From: Streptomyces sp. CB00316
GTDB lineage: Bacteria > Actinomycetota > Actinomycetes > Streptomycetales > Streptomycetaceae
Assembly: GCF_001905595.1 (NCBI RefSeq)
Contig: NZ_LIXI01000004.1
Coordinates: 310,001 to 374,000, forward strand
DNA length: 64,000 nucleotides
Direction: 5' to 3'
This document shows positions 16,978 through 25,548 of the stretch, in pieces. Under the pieces are notes generated by a model. That model saw only the letters and a program-made list of their open reading frames with translations. It searched no databases and was not told where the DNA came from. The position numbers and the translations under genes are program-made. How positions within the stretch are numbered: position 1 is the first letter of the stretch; each line of letters begins with the position of its first letter.

Positions 16978-18171
16978 TCAGTGTGCCCGCGCCACCCTCT
17001 TGGCGATCTTCCCGGCGTCCAGGGCCATCTCGCGCAGCATCCCGCTGATCGGATTGGTGAAGCCGGTGAAGTAGAGACCCGGGGCCTGCTTCGGGGTGCG
17101 GCCCCCGTGGGTGACCGGGCGGCCCCGCTCGTCCAGCACGTCCAGGTGGCCGAGCAGCGGCTCCAGGGCACGGGTGTAGCCGGTCGCCGCGATCACCGTG
17201 TCCGGGGTGAGGCGGGTGCCGTCGGCCAGGAGCACCGCGTCCTTGTCGAAGGAGGCGACGGTCGCCACGGGGACCACCTTGCCGGTCTTCACCGCGTCGA
17301 TCAGGCCGACGTCCTGGACCGGGATCGCCCCCTCCCGCACCCGCGAGTACAGGCCCGACTCCGGGCGCGGCAGCCCCTTCGCCGACAGATCCGGTACGGC
17401 GATCCGCGCCATCACGGACCCCGCCCGGTCCACCAGCCACACCGGCAGCCGGCGGACCAGGATGCCCGTCGCCTGAGCGGGCCACCCCGCCGTGGAGCGC
17501 CGCACGATGTGCGGGGCGGTGCGCACCGCTATCCGCACCTGGGAGGCCCCGCCCTCGGCGAGGTCCGCCGCGATCTCGGCCCCCGTGTTGCCGATGCCGA
17601 CCACCAGGACGTCCTGGCCGGCGTACGGAGCCGGGTTCCGGTACTCCGCCGCGTGCAGCAGCTCGCCCGTGAACGTGTCGCGGCCCGGCCACTCGGGGAC
17701 GCGCGGGGTGTGGTTGAAGCCCGTCGCGACGACGACCGCGCGGCCGCGCAGGACCCGGCCGCCGGTGGCGGTCAGCTGCCAGTCGCCGGAGCCGTCGGGG
17801 GCCGGGTCGATCCGGTTCACCTCGACCCCCGTCACCACTTCCAGCTCGTGGTGCTCGGTGTACTTCTCCAGGTACCGCACCACGTCGTCCCGGCCCACCC
17901 ACCGCCCGAACCCGCGCGGCATCCTCAGCCCCGGCAGCGCCGACCAGCGCCGCGTGGTGTGCAGGTGCAGCCGGTCGTAGTGGCCGCGCCAGGAGGCGCC
18001 GACCCGGTCCGCCTTCTCCAGGACCACCGCCCGTACGCCCCGGTCGCGGAGCGCGGCAGCGGCGGCGAGGCCGCCGGGCCCGCCGCCGATGACGTAGACG
18101 GGCCGGTCGTCCGTACGGTCGGTGAGGGCGACGGCGTCGGTACTGCCTGTGGGGGAGGGGCTGTTGGGCAT
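16978..18171 (-). CDS. Flavin-containing monooxygenase-like oxidoreductase
   Basis: A 397-residue FAD/NAD(P)-dependent protein resembling FMO/YUCCA-type monooxygenases. It has YVIGGGPGGLAAAAALRDRG at about residue 25, VGASWRGHYDRLHLHTTR (the flavin-contact region of the family), and a second dinucleotide motif VLVVGIGNTGAEIAADLA near residue 190, followed by the ATGYTRALEPLL motif near the end. It should use NADPH and oxygen to oxygenate a soft nucleophile or a ketone; the substrate is unknown. The gene stands alone, bounded by the peptidase and a 268-bp spacer. Confidence 0.85.
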   Translation of the reverse strand: MPNSPSPTGSTDAVALTDRTDDRPVYVIGGGPGGLAAAAALRDRGVRAVVLEKADRVGASWRGHYDRLHLHTTRRWSALPGLRMPRGFGRWVGRDDVVRYLEKYTEHHELEVVTGVEVNRIDPAPDGSGDWQLTATGGRVLRGRAVVVATGFNHTPRVPEWPGRDTFTGELLHAAEYRNPAPYAGQDVLVVGIGNTGAEIAADLAEGGASQVRIAVRTAPHIVRRSTAGWPAQATGILVRRLPVWLVDRAGSVMARIAVPDLSAKGLPRPESGLYSRVREGAIPVQDVGLIDAVKTGKVVPVATVASFDKDAVLLADGTRLTPDTVIAATGYTRALEPLLGHLDVLDERGRPVTHGGRTPKQAPGLYFTGFTNPISGMLREMALDAGKIAKRVARAH

Positions 18172-18399
18172 GGTTCGGAGCGTAATCGCCCGCTCTGTTG
18201 ATGGGTCTCGGTCAAGGTGGGAAACGATTGCGAATTGATCACGGGGGGTGGGATGTGGTGATTGGGCCCCTTTCGCGCCTCTCGCTGCGGCCCGCCGCCC
18301 TGGTCCGCGACCAGCAGGCCGGGCGCAGGCGGCGGCGCCAGGAGGGGCGTCGGCCCGCCCGTGCGGACCCCTTGCGCGAGACGGTGTGCGTCCGGTGAA

Positions 18400-18414
18400 C
18401 TGACGTACCGTCAG
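18400..18414. promoter_or_regulatory. Palindromic operator copy 4 (DUF35 operon)
   Basis: CTGACGTACCGTCAG, a fully symmetric dyad, ending 25 bases before the ATG of the small membrane-associated protein at 18440. It matches the regulon motif. Confidence 0.75.
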
Positions 18415-18439
18415 ATTCTAGGTGACCGGAGGCGGCCCG

Positions 18440-18643
18440 ATGCGGACGATCTGGCTCAGCGGTGCGGAATGGCTCGCCGTCCTGCGCATGGGCCTCGGCC
18501 TGTGGTGGCTGGAGAGCTGGCGGCACAAGGACAGGAAAGGATGGTTCGAGCGGGGCACGGGGATCGCCTGGGCGGCGGACATCGCGGGCGAACACCGGTG
18601 GGGCGTGGTGCGTACGGGCTTCCGGCGGGTCGTCGAACCGTGA
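18440..18643 (+). CDS. Small DoxX-like protein, 67 residues
   Basis: A short protein with one hydrophobic N-terminal helix (AEWLAVLRMGLGLWWLESW) followed by a basic stretch (RHKDRKGWFERG). This resembles the first part of DoxX/TQO-type membrane proteins, but the rest of that fold is missing, so it is either a distinct short family or a natural truncation. The ATG at 18440 has GGAGG upstream. Its stop overlaps the GTG of the DUF35 gene, and the palindromic operator is 25 bases upstream, so it belongs to the proposed regulon. Confidence 0.65.
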   Translation: MRTIWLSGAEWLAVLRMGLGLWWLESWRHKDRKGWFERGTGIAWAADIAGEHRWGVVRTGFRRVVEP

Positions 18644-19074
18644 CGCCGCCGGAGCGTGCGGCGGGGCCGCGCTTCGACCTGCCCGAGCCGGACGCCTTCA
18701 CCCGGCCGTACTGGGACGCGGCGGGGGAGGGGCGGCTGCTGATCCGGCGGTGCGAGGGGTGCGGGCGGGCGCATCACTACCCGCGCGAGTTCTGCCCGTA
18801 CTGCTGGAGCGAGGACGTGGGGTGGGAACGCGCGAGGGGGGACGCGACCCTCTACACGTGGTCCGTCGTCCACCGCAACGACCTGCCGCCCTTCGGGGCC
18901 CGCGTCCCGTACGTGGCCGCTGTCGTCGACCTCGCCGAGGGGCCCCGGATGATGACGGAGGTCGTGGAGTGCGCGCACGGCGACCTCCGCATCGGACTGG
19001 GGCTGACGGTCACGTTCAGGGGCGGGGAGGAGAGCGGCGAGGAGGCCGTGCCGGTCTTCCGGCCCGCGGGCTGA
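18640..19074 (+). CDS. DUF35 OB-fold / zinc-ribbon acyl-CoA-associated protein
   Basis: A 144-residue protein with an N-terminal rubredoxin-like zinc ribbon (CEGCGRAHHYPREFCPYC) and a C-terminal OB fold (TLYTWSVVHRNDLPPF, VPYVAAVVDLAEGPRMMTEV). DUF35 proteins partner thiolase-like lipid-transfer proteins; in steroid degradation the DUF35 part of ChsH2 binds the aldolase Ltp2. No thiolase gene is directly adjacent, but a regulon thiolase-like gene lies 2.5 kb away. The GTG start overlaps the preceding stop. Confidence 0.88.
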   Translation: MTPPERAAGPRFDLPEPDAFTRPYWDAAGEGRLLIRRCEGCGRAHHYPREFCPYCWSEDVGWERARGDATLYTWSVVHRNDLPPFGARVPYVAAVVDLAEGPRMMTEVVECAHGDLRIGLGLTVTFRGGEESGEEAVPVFRPAG

Positions 19075-19179
19075 GGCCCCCCGGAGTCACCCCTCCGCCG
19101 CCGCAGGAGCCAAGGTGGGACACCTGTGAGCCGGGGCCCGGGACGGACCGCGACGGCCACCGCCACCGTCAACGGCTGA

Positions 19180-19764
19180 TCACAGCCCCGGCGCCCCCCA
19201 CACCGGGAACCACCGGGACAGGTCCTTCTCCACCCGGAGGTCGTCGCCGAGGGCGCCCCGCACCTGGAGCTCCAGCTGGTTGTCCCGCTTCTCGGCGTCG
19301 CCGGGGAGCGGGGCGAACGGGTAGAACGTGCCGCGCTTGTAGAGGTAGACCAGCGCCAACGCACGCCCCTCCGCGTCCCGGAAGCCGATCAGCGAGCAGA
19401 GCAGGTGTGGGCCGAAGCCGCCGTCCTGGAGCAGGGTGTTCACCGCGTGCAGGTCGTTGACCAGGCCCGCCGTGTCGTCGGCCGGGTGGGTGGCGAGCAG
19501 CCAGGTGTAGCCGTAGGCGTCCCGGCTGAACTCCACCGGGATGCCGCCGCGCTCCGTATCCGCGTCCAGCAGCTCCCGTACGTCCTCCTGGAGGCGGGCG
19601 AAACCGCCGCCCTCCACCCCAGCGAAGCAGACCGAGCCGAGGCCGGTCGGGGTGAAGCCGGTGGCGGCCTGGAGGGTGAGGGCGGCCGAGGGGACGGCGA
19701 AGAGCTGGTCGAGGTCGGGGCGGACGGGTTTGCTGCGGCCGAGGATGGCGTCGAGCAGGCCCAC
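19180..19764 (-). CDS. pspAB: PspA-associated protein PspAB
   Basis: A 194-residue protein starting GLLDAILGRSKPVRPDLDQL, with FAVPSAALTLQAATGFTPTG, a family pattern, near residue 25. PspAB is found with HtpX in actinobacteria and is linked to the phage-shock/membrane-stress response; its biochemical role is not established. I chose the GTG at 19764, with AAGGAG eight to nine bases upstream; the long open frame beyond it is antisense to nothing and a shadow of htpX. It is 23 bases downstream of htpX and almost certainly in the same operon. Confidence 0.85.
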   Translation of the reverse strand: MGLLDAILGRSKPVRPDLDQLFAVPSAALTLQAATGFTPTGLGSVCFAGVEGGGFARLQEDVRELLDADTERGGIPVEFSRDAYGYTWLLATHPADDTAGLVNDLHAVNTLLQDGGFGPHLLCSLIGFRDAEGRALALVYLYKRGTFYPFAPLPGDAEKRDNQLELQVRGALGDDLRVEKDLSRWFPVWGAPGL

Positions 19765-19787
19765 GGGCTCAACTCCTTGAGGACGAC

Positions 19788-20696
19788 TTATCGGGACAGG
19801 TCGGTGGAGATGCGGGACAGCTGGTCCAGGCGCTGTTCCAGCGTCGGGTGCGAGGAGAACAGCCGGCCGAGGGACTCCTTCGAGGAGAACGCGGGCATGA
19901 AGTAGAACGCGTTGTACGGCTCCGCCTTGCGCAGGTCCCGGGTCGGGATGCGGGCCATCTGCCCGCTGACCTTCGTCAGGGCCGAGGCGAGGGCGGAGGG
20001 CCTCCCGGTGAGGAGCGCGGCGGCGCGGTCGGCGGAGAGCTCGCGGTAGCGGGAGAGCAGTCGGGTCAGCAGGAAGCTGATCGCGTACACGACGGCGCTG
20101 ATCAGCGGGATGAGCAGGAGCAGGATGCCCGCCGGGTCGTTGCCGGGGCGGCTGCGCGCGAACCCGCCCCACAGGGCGATGCGGGTGATGACGCCCGCGA
20201 GCACGCCGAGGAACGAGGCGATCGTCATGACGGCGACGTCCCGGTGCGCGACGTGCGACATCTCGTGGGCGAGGACGCCCTCCAGCTCCTCCGGCTCCAG
20301 TCTGCGCAGGAGGCCCGTCGTGGCGCAGACGAGGGCGGTCTTCTGGCTGCGGCCGGTGGCGAACGCGTTCGGCACGTCGCTCTCGGCGATGGCCACCTTG
20401 GGCTTCGGCATGTCGGCCAGCGCGCAGATGCGGTCGATGGTGCCGTGCAGCTCGGGGGCCTGTTCGGGGGTGACCTCGCGGGCGCCCATGCCGTACGCCG
20501 CGATGCGGTCGCTGAACCAGAACTGGGCGATGAACAGGCCGCCGGTGATGATCAGGATGATCGGCCAGGAACCGCGCAGGGCCGCGAGGAGCACGCCCAC
20601 GAGGACGACGTAGAGCAGACCGATCAGGAACATGGTGGTGACCATGCGGCCGGTCAGGCCCCGGTCCGGGGCGTAGCGGGAACGGGCTCGTGGCAT
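19788..20696 (-). CDS. htpX: Membrane-bound M48 zinc metalloprotease HtpX
   Basis: A 302-residue protease. Two membrane segments lie near the N-terminus (TMFLIGLLYVVLVGVLLAAL and WPIILIITGGLFIAQFWF). The catalytic motif HEMSH, in VLAHEMSHVAHRDVAV near residue 140, supplies the zinc histidines and glutamate, with ELSADRAAALL giving the third ligand. Two more hydrophobic segments follow the active site. HtpX cleaves misfolded membrane proteins under envelope stress. It is upstream of pspAB. Confidence 0.93.
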   Translation of the reverse strand: MPRARSRYAPDRGLTGRMVTTMFLIGLLYVVLVGVLLAALRGSWPIILIITGGLFIAQFWFSDRIAAYGMGAREVTPEQAPELHGTIDRICALADMPKPKVAIAESDVPNAFATGRSQKTALVCATTGLLRRLEPEELEGVLAHEMSHVAHRDVAVMTIASFLGVLAGVITRIALWGGFARSRPGNDPAGILLLLIPLISAVVYAISFLLTRLLSRYRELSADRAAALLTGRPSALASALTKVSGQMARIPTRDLRKAEPYNAFYFMPAFSSKESLGRLFSSHPTLEQRLDQLSRISTDLSR

Positions 20697-20776
20697 CGGT
20701 ACCTCCAGCGACTCGCCTTCCTCCCATAGTGCCCTCTTCTTGTTGAAACCGGGTTAAGTGTGCAGTCGGGGCCGCC

Positions 20777-21493
20777 TCAGGGCCAGAGCAGCTCGCGGGT
20801 CCAGTCGCCGGTCTCGGGGCCGGTCTGCGAGGCGGTCTCCGTGTCGGCCTCCGTACGGCGGTAGCGGAGCCGGATGTGGCGGCGGCGGGCGTCGCCCTGG
20901 AAGAACTCCACCTCGGCCGGCTCGACCACGTACCGCGTCCAGGTCGGAGCCTCGGCGTCCGGTTCCGCCTGGGCCCGCTCCCAGGCCGCGTCCGCCGCCC
21001 GGTGGAGGGCGGCCACCGACTCCACGACCTCGCTCTGGGTCCCGGTCAGGGCGGCGGCGAGGGCCCCGGTGGAGCGGGCGTGCAGGTCGGCGTGGCTCTC
21101 GGCCGGGGTGCAGCGGAGGACGGGGCCCCGGACCCGTACCTGCCGCCCCAGGCTCGGCCAGTAGAAGCCGAGCGCGGCGTACGGGCGGGCGGCGAGCTGG
21201 TCGCCCTTGGCGCTGGTGGCGTGGGAGGCGAAGTGGAAGCCGCGCTCGTCCGCGTCGTGGAGGAGCAGGGTGCGTACGTCGGGGAGGCCCTCGGCGTCCG
21301 CCGTGGCCAGCGTCATCGCGTGCGGCTCGGGCTGCCCGGCCGCCACGGCGTCGGCGAACCACGCGTGGAAGAGGGGGAGGGGCGCGGGCGGGGCGGTGGC
21401 CGGGTCGAAGTCCGGCAGCTCGGTGTCCCAGACGCGCTGGGCGTGCAGGAGGGCGGAGAAGGGGCGCGGGGTGGGTGCGGCGGCTCGGCTCAT
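20777..21493 (-). CDS. Pyridoxamine 5'-phosphate oxidase-family protein
   Basis: A 238-residue FMN-binding split-barrel protein close to PdxH: PHAMTLATADAEGLPDVRTL, GFHFASHATSAKGDQLAARP, ALGFYWPSLGRQVRVRG and a C-terminal region ending in DWTRELLWP. The C-terminal dimerisation segment of PdxH is represented by FFQGDARRRHIRLRYRR. It may make pyridoxal 5'-phosphate or act on another flavin substrate; some Streptomyces carry such a second, PhzG-like copy. It lies alone between htpX and the thiolase-like gene, with no operator in front. Confidence 0.85.
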   Translation of the reverse strand: MSRAAAPTPRPFSALLHAQRVWDTELPDFDPATAPPAPLPLFHAWFADAVAAGQPEPHAMTLATADAEGLPDVRTLLLHDADERGFHFASHATSAKGDQLAARPYAALGFYWPSLGRQVRVRGPVLRCTPAESHADLHARSTGALAAALTGTQSEVVESVAALHRAADAAWERAQAEPDAEAPTWTRYVVEPAEVEFFQGDARRRHIRLRYRRTEADTETASQTGPETGDWTRELLWP

Positions 21494-21556
21494 GGGGCCT
21501 ATTCCACCTGCTCGCGGCTGCGCGCGGCCAGCTGGGCGCCGACCCGAGGCCCGCCC

Positions 21557-22735
21557 TCACCCCCGCCCCAGCACCACCGTCCCCGACGAGCAGAACCAGC
21601 CGCCCGTTCCCGATGCCACCGCCAGCTCCGGGAGGCGGCCCCCGGCCTTGTGGACCTGGCGGGCGCCGGCCTCGCCGCGTAACTGGCGGACCGCCTCCAC
21701 CAGCAGGAACAGGCCGCGCATCCCGGGGTGGCAGGCGGAGAGGCCGCCGCCGTCCGTGTTCACCGGCAGCTCGCCGCGCAGGCCCGTGCGGCCCTTCTCG
21801 ACGAACGCGCCGCCCTCCCCCTTCGCGCAGAAACCCAGGTCCTCCAGCGTCACCAGCGTCATATAGGTGAACGCGTCATATATCTGGGCCACGTCGACGT
21901 CGGCCGGCCGCACCCCGGCCCGCTCGAAGGCCAGGCGGCCCGAGACGGCGGCGGGGGAGACCGTGAAGTCCTCCCACTCCGACATCGTGGAGTGCGAGAC
22001 ATGCTCCCCGGTCCCCAGGATCCACACCGGCGCCTTGGCCGTATCCCGTACGTACTCCTCCGCCGCCAGCAGCACCGCGCACCCCCCGTCGCTGCGGACG
22101 CAGCAGTGCAGCTTGGTGAACGGGTCCGCGATCATCGGGCCCGACAGCACGTCGTCGACCGTGATCGGGTCCCGGAACATCGCCTCCGGGTTGGCAGCCG
22201 CGTTCGCCCGGGCCGTCACCGCCACCTCGGCGAGCTGCTCCAGCGTCGTGCCGTACTCGTGCATGTGGCGGCGGGCGGCCATCGCGTACTTGGCGATCAG
22301 CGAGTGCCCGTACGGCACCTCGAACTGCGAGGGCCCCCGCGCCCCGAACGGCAGGTTCGACGTGCGGCGGCCCGCCTTGATGTCGGCCCGGGCCGTCGAC
22401 CCGTAGACCAGGAGCACCGCCCGCGCCCGGCCCGCCGCGATGGCGTCCGCCGCGTGGGCCGCCATCACCTCCCAGGTGGCGCCGCCCACCGCCGTGGAGT
22501 CGACCCAGGTGGGCCGCAGCCCCAGGTACTCCGCTACCTCCGCCGGCGCCAGCGTCCCCAGCCCGGCGGAGGCGAGGCCGTCGACCACCGAGCGGTCCAG
22601 GCCGGAGTCGGCCAGCGCACGCCGGGCCGCCTGGGCGTGCAGGGCGTACGGGGTGGCGCCGCCGACGCGTCCGCAGTCCGCGAGGGAGATGCCGACGACG
22701 GCGACCTTGCGGGGGAGGCGGGAGGAGACAGACAT
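21557..22735 (-). CDS. Thiolase-like lipid-transfer protein (SCP-x type)
   Basis: A 392-residue thiolase-fold protein of the lipid-transfer/SCP-x thiolase type. It starts KVAVVGISLADCGRVGGATP and carries AQIYDAFTYMTLVTLEDLGF, GEGGAFVEKGRTGLRGELPV and NTDGGGLSACHPGMRG. The usual N-terminal catalytic Cys of degradative thiolases is not in its normal context (ESTAVGGATWEV-like region reads STAVGGATW), so activity may be non-classical. Such proteins work with a DUF35 partner in side-chain cleavage. An operator copy sits five bases upstream of the start codon. Confidence 0.85.
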   Translation of the reverse strand: MSVSSRLPRKVAVVGISLADCGRVGGATPYALHAQAARRALADSGLDRSVVDGLASAGLGTLAPAEVAEYLGLRPTWVDSTAVGGATWEVMAAHAADAIAAGRARAVLLVYGSTARADIKAGRRTSNLPFGARGPSQFEVPYGHSLIAKYAMAARRHMHEYGTTLEQLAEVAVTARANAAANPEAMFRDPITVDDVLSGPMIADPFTKLHCCVRSDGGCAVLLAAEEYVRDTAKAPVWILGTGEHVSHSTMSEWEDFTVSPAAVSGRLAFERAGVRPADVDVAQIYDAFTYMTLVTLEDLGFCAKGEGGAFVEKGRTGLRGELPVNTDGGGLSACHPGMRGLFLLVEAVRQLRGEAGARQVHKAGGRLPELAVASGTGGWFCSSGTVVLGRG

Positions 22736-22739
22736 GAAT

Positions 22740-22754
22740 CTGACGGTACATCAG
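22740..22754. promoter_or_regulatory. Palindromic operator copy 5 (thiolase-like gene)
   Basis: CTGACGGTACATCAG, one mismatch from a perfect dyad, with the flanks TC/GA extending the symmetry. It is adjacent to the start codon of the minus-strand thiolase-like gene. Confidence 0.7.
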
Positions 22755-22842
22755 ATAAATGGGCGTGTAACCGGGGGTGCGCGCGCCTTCCGCGCCCCGT
22801 GCGTGTGCGGGAGTCTGGGAATTGCCGTCCCCCATGCCTAAT

Positions 22843-22857
22843 ATGACGGATCGTCAG
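22843..22857. promoter_or_regulatory. Palindromic operator copy 6 (acyl-CoA dehydrogenase)
   Basis: ATGACGGATCGTCAG: the TGACG/CGTCA core is perfect and only the outermost base differs from consensus. It lies 38 bases upstream of the acyl-CoA dehydrogenase start. Confidence 0.72.
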
Positions 22858-22895
22858 ATCAGGGACCACCGGTTCCTGAGGGGAGGAGCCCGACG

Positions 22896-24101
22896 ATGGA
22901 CGCCGCCTTCACCGCGGAACAGGACGAGATCCGCCGCACCCTGCGCGACCTGCTCGCCAAGCACAGCGGACCCGGCGAGGTCCGCGCCGCCGTACGCACC
23001 GCCGAGGGCCACGACCCGGCCCTCTGGCGCCGGCTCGCCCAGGAGCTCGGGCTGCCCGGGCTCGCGCTCCCGGAGGAGTACGGCGGGGCCGGCTGCACCG
23101 CCACCGAGCTCGCCCTCGCCTGCGAGGAGACCGGCCGCGCGCTGCTGCCCTCCCCGCTGCTCGCCACCGCCGTACTCACCGCGCCCCTGATCGCCGCCCT
23201 GGGGACCCCGGCACAGCGCGCCGCGCTGCTGCCCCGGATCGCCGACGGGGCCCTCACCGCCGCCCTCGCGGTCCCCGGCGGGTCGATGGCCGCCGCCCTC
23301 GGCCTCACCGCCGACAACCGCACTGGAGGCTGGGCGGGTGGAGGGCGGGCCGGTGGCGTCCAGGCCCGGCAGGCCACGGGCGACGGCGGCTGGCGGCTCT
23401 ACGGGGAGGCCGACCGGGTGCTCGACGGGCACAGCGCCGGGCTCCTCCTGGTCGCCGCCCACACCGGCGGCTATCCGCGCAGCCGGACGCTCCTCTTCCT
23501 CGTGTCCGCCGAGGCCGAAGGGCTGACCCGCACCCGGCTGACCTCGATCGACGAGACCCGGCCCCTCGCCCGCGTCGAACTGCGCGACACCGCGGCCGAG
23601 CTCCTGGGCCCCCATGAGGCCACCGATGTGTGCGGCGCGCTCGCCGCCACCGGCCGTACCGCCGCCGCCGTTCTCGCCGCCGAGGCGGTCGGGGCGGCGG
23701 CGGGCGCGCTGGCGAGGACCGTGGCGTACGTGAAGGAGCGCGAGCAGTTCGGCCGGGCCATCGGGTCGTTCCAGGCCGTCGGACACCGCCTCGCGGACCT
23801 GTACGTACGGGTGGAGGCGGCCCGCTCCGCCGCGTACTACGCCGCCTGGGACCCGGCGGCGGGGCCGCTCGCGCTGGCCCAGGCTCTGGAGGCGGCCCGG
23901 ACCGTGGCCGGTGAGGCCGTACAGCTCCACGGCGGTATCGGCTTCACCTGGGAGCACGAGGCGCATCTGTACGTGAAGCGGGCGGCGGCGGACGAGCTGC
24001 TCTTCGGGCCCGTACACCGGCTGCGCGACCACGCGGCGGGGCAGGCCGGGCTGTTCGGGGACGTAGCGGCGGACGGCCCTGTGCACGGGGTGGCGGTCTG
24101 A
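22896..24101 (+). CDS. Acyl-CoA dehydrogenase
   Basis: A 401-residue FAD-dependent dehydrogenase. The N-terminal helical domain begins AAFTAEQDEIRRTLRDLLAK and contains WRRLAQELGLPGLALPEEYG. The C-terminal domain has VAYVKEREQFGRAIGSFQAV and ends with the region LHGGIGFTWEHEAHLYVKRA. The middle domain is short and Gly/Arg-rich (GGWAGGGRAGGVQARQ), possibly a loop insertion, and the usual Glu base is not obvious. This matches the FadE subfamilies that act as alpha2beta2 heteromers on steroid side chains, though no partner subunit is adjacent. It overlaps the next gene by one base. Confidence 0.9.
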   Translation: MDAAFTAEQDEIRRTLRDLLAKHSGPGEVRAAVRTAEGHDPALWRRLAQELGLPGLALPEEYGGAGCTATELALACEETGRALLPSPLLATAVLTAPLIAALGTPAQRAALLPRIADGALTAALAVPGGSMAAALGLTADNRTGGWAGGGRAGGVQARQATGDGGWRLYGEADRVLDGHSAGLLLVAAHTGGYPRSRTLLFLVSAEAEGLTRTRLTSIDETRPLARVELRDTAAELLGPHEATDVCGALAATGRTAAAVLAAEAVGAAAGALARTVAYVKEREQFGRAIGSFQAVGHRLADLYVRVEAARSAAYYAAWDPAAGPLALAQALEAARTVAGEAVQLHGGIGFTWEHEAHLYVKRAAADELLFGPVHRLRDHAAGQAGLFGDVAADGPVHGVAV

Positions 24102-24592
24102 TGGCCGGTACCGGTGGCCGGGCCGCCCGACTCGTCCAGAAGGTCTCCTCGACCCGCGCCTTCGCTCGGATCGCCCCGCACGTCGTCCCCGTCATGGACC
24201 GCACCGTGCACCGGCTCACCCGGGGCAAGGTGCTGCCCAGCGCCCGCATGCTGCCGGGGCTCGTCCTGACGGTGCCGGGGGCGCGCAGCGGGCGGCCGCG
24301 GGTGACCCCGCTGGCCTGCATGCCGGAAGGGGAGGCCGAGAGCACCTGGATCCTCGTCGGCAGCAACTTCGGCCGCACGGGGCATCCGGCCTGGACCGCG
24401 AATCTGCTGGCCCGCCCGGAGGAGGCCGTCATCAGCTGGCGGGGCCTGGACATCCCGGTGCGGGCAAGGCTGCTGGAGGGGGCGGAGCGGGAGGAGGTGT
24501 GGCGGGTGGCGCTGACGTTCTGGCCGCCGTACGCGGCGTACCAGGCGCGGGTCGAGCGGCAGATCCGGCTGTTCCGGCTGGAGCGGCGCTAG
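24101..24592 (+). CDS. F420-dependent nitroreductase-family (Ddn-like) protein
   Basis: A 163-residue split-barrel protein of the deazaflavin-dependent nitroreductase family. Family features are LPGLVLTVPGARSGRPRVTP, LVGSNFGRTGHPAWTANLLA and the C-terminal FWPPYAAYQARVERQI. Homologues use reduced cofactor F420 to reduce quinones or nitro compounds at the membrane. The ATG overlaps the stop of the acyl-CoA dehydrogenase (TGATGG), so the two are co-expressed; F420H2 may accept or supply electrons in the pathway, which is inference. Confidence 0.88.
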   Translation: MAGTGGRAARLVQKVSSTRAFARIAPHVVPVMDRTVHRLTRGKVLPSARMLPGLVLTVPGARSGRPRVTPLACMPEGEAESTWILVGSNFGRTGHPAWTANLLARPEEAVISWRGLDIPVRARLLEGAEREEVWRVALTFWPPYAAYQARVERQIRLFRLERR

Positions 24593-24627
24593 CCCCCGCC
24601 GCTCACCGGTTCCGGCGGGTCCGGGAA

Positions 24628-24674
24628 CACCGACGGCGGACCACCGGCAGGGTGCGGGTGGTCCGCCGTCGGTG
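24628..24674. terminator. Bidirectional 18-bp hairpin terminator
   Basis: CACCGACGGCGGACCACC at 24628-24645 pairs exactly with 24657-24674 around an 11-base loop. It sits between the convergent Ddn-like and TetR genes and can stop transcripts from both sides. Confidence 0.85.
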
Positions 24675-24711
24675 AGACAGGACGTGCCGGCAGGGCGTGC
24701 GTGCCGGTGGG

Positions 24712-25359
24712 CTACTTGGTGGGCTTCTTGCCGGTGATGCCGAGGTGCACCAGCAGCGCCAGGTTCGGGCGCAGTTCGGCCTGCTTCACACCCCAGGTGG
24801 TGAACCCCTTCTGGTGCGAGGCGACCGCGGCCAGCATCGCGACCAGGGAGCCCGCCATCGCGGCGGCGCTGATGTCCTTGTCGACCTTGCCCTTGGCCTG
24901 GAGCTCCTTCACCGAATCGGTGAGGGAGTTGGTGACCGAGTTCAGGATCTTCATGCGGATCTTGTAGAACCGTTTGTCCCCTTCGGCCGCGCCGAGGTCG
25001 ATCACGCGGAGGATCGCGTCGTTGCGGCGCCAGAAGTCGAGGAAACCCTCGACGAGTTCCTCGGCCGTCTGCCAGCCGGCTTTGCCGACCCACGGGCGTC
25101 CGGCGACCAGTTCGGTCAGTCCGGCGCCCTCTTTGGCGACCTCCTCGGCGATTTCGAGGACGGCGCCCTCCACATCGGGGAAGTACTGGTAGAAAGTCGC
25201 GGGTGAAGTCCCGGCCCTCCGGGCGACGTCGATGACTTTGACGTCCCGGTACGGCGAGGAGCTGAGCATCTCGCTGAGGCAGTCGAGCAGCTTCTGCCGC
25301 GTCGCCTGACCGCGTCGACCGGCCACGCGGCCGTCGACGGTACGTACTTGTCCTGTCAT
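24712..25359 (-). CDS. TetR-family transcriptional regulator, candidate regulon repressor
   Basis: A 215-residue TetR repressor. The helix-turn-helix lies at residues 20-65 (TRQKLLDCLSEMLSSSPYRD then VKVIDVARRAGTSPATFYQY). The ligand-binding domain contains WQTAEELVEGFLDFWRRNDA and the run FYKIRMKILNSVTNSLTDSV. It is convergent with the acyl-CoA dehydrogenase operon and is the only complete TetR gene in the window, so it is the best local candidate for binding the CTGACG-N3-CGTCAG sites. A weak half-matching site (CTGTCATGCCGTCAG, 25353-25367) overlaps its own start codon. That link is inference; the regulator could lie elsewhere. Confidence 0.92.
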   Translation of the reverse strand: MTGQVRTVDGRVAGRRGQATRQKLLDCLSEMLSSSPYRDVKVIDVARRAGTSPATFYQYFPDVEGAVLEIAEEVAKEGAGLTELVAGRPWVGKAGWQTAEELVEGFLDFWRRNDAILRVIDLGAAEGDKRFYKIRMKILNSVTNSLTDSVKELQAKGKVDKDISAAAMAGSLVAMLAAVASHQKGFTTWGVKQAELRPNLALLVHLGITGKKPTK

Positions 25360-25548
25360 GCCGTCAGCTTACCGAGGGCCGATGGGAGCGCGATTCGGCC
25401 GACTGCAAATGGGGAACGCCGCAGGAACGGCGGGGTGCGGGGGGCCAGGGGCGATCATTTTCGGCCGATGTGGTGGCGGTGCGCACGAGGTCCTGTCCCG
25501 GGGCCGGATTCCGGCCGCGGAGCCCGTCATCGCTCCCCGGTGAAAATG

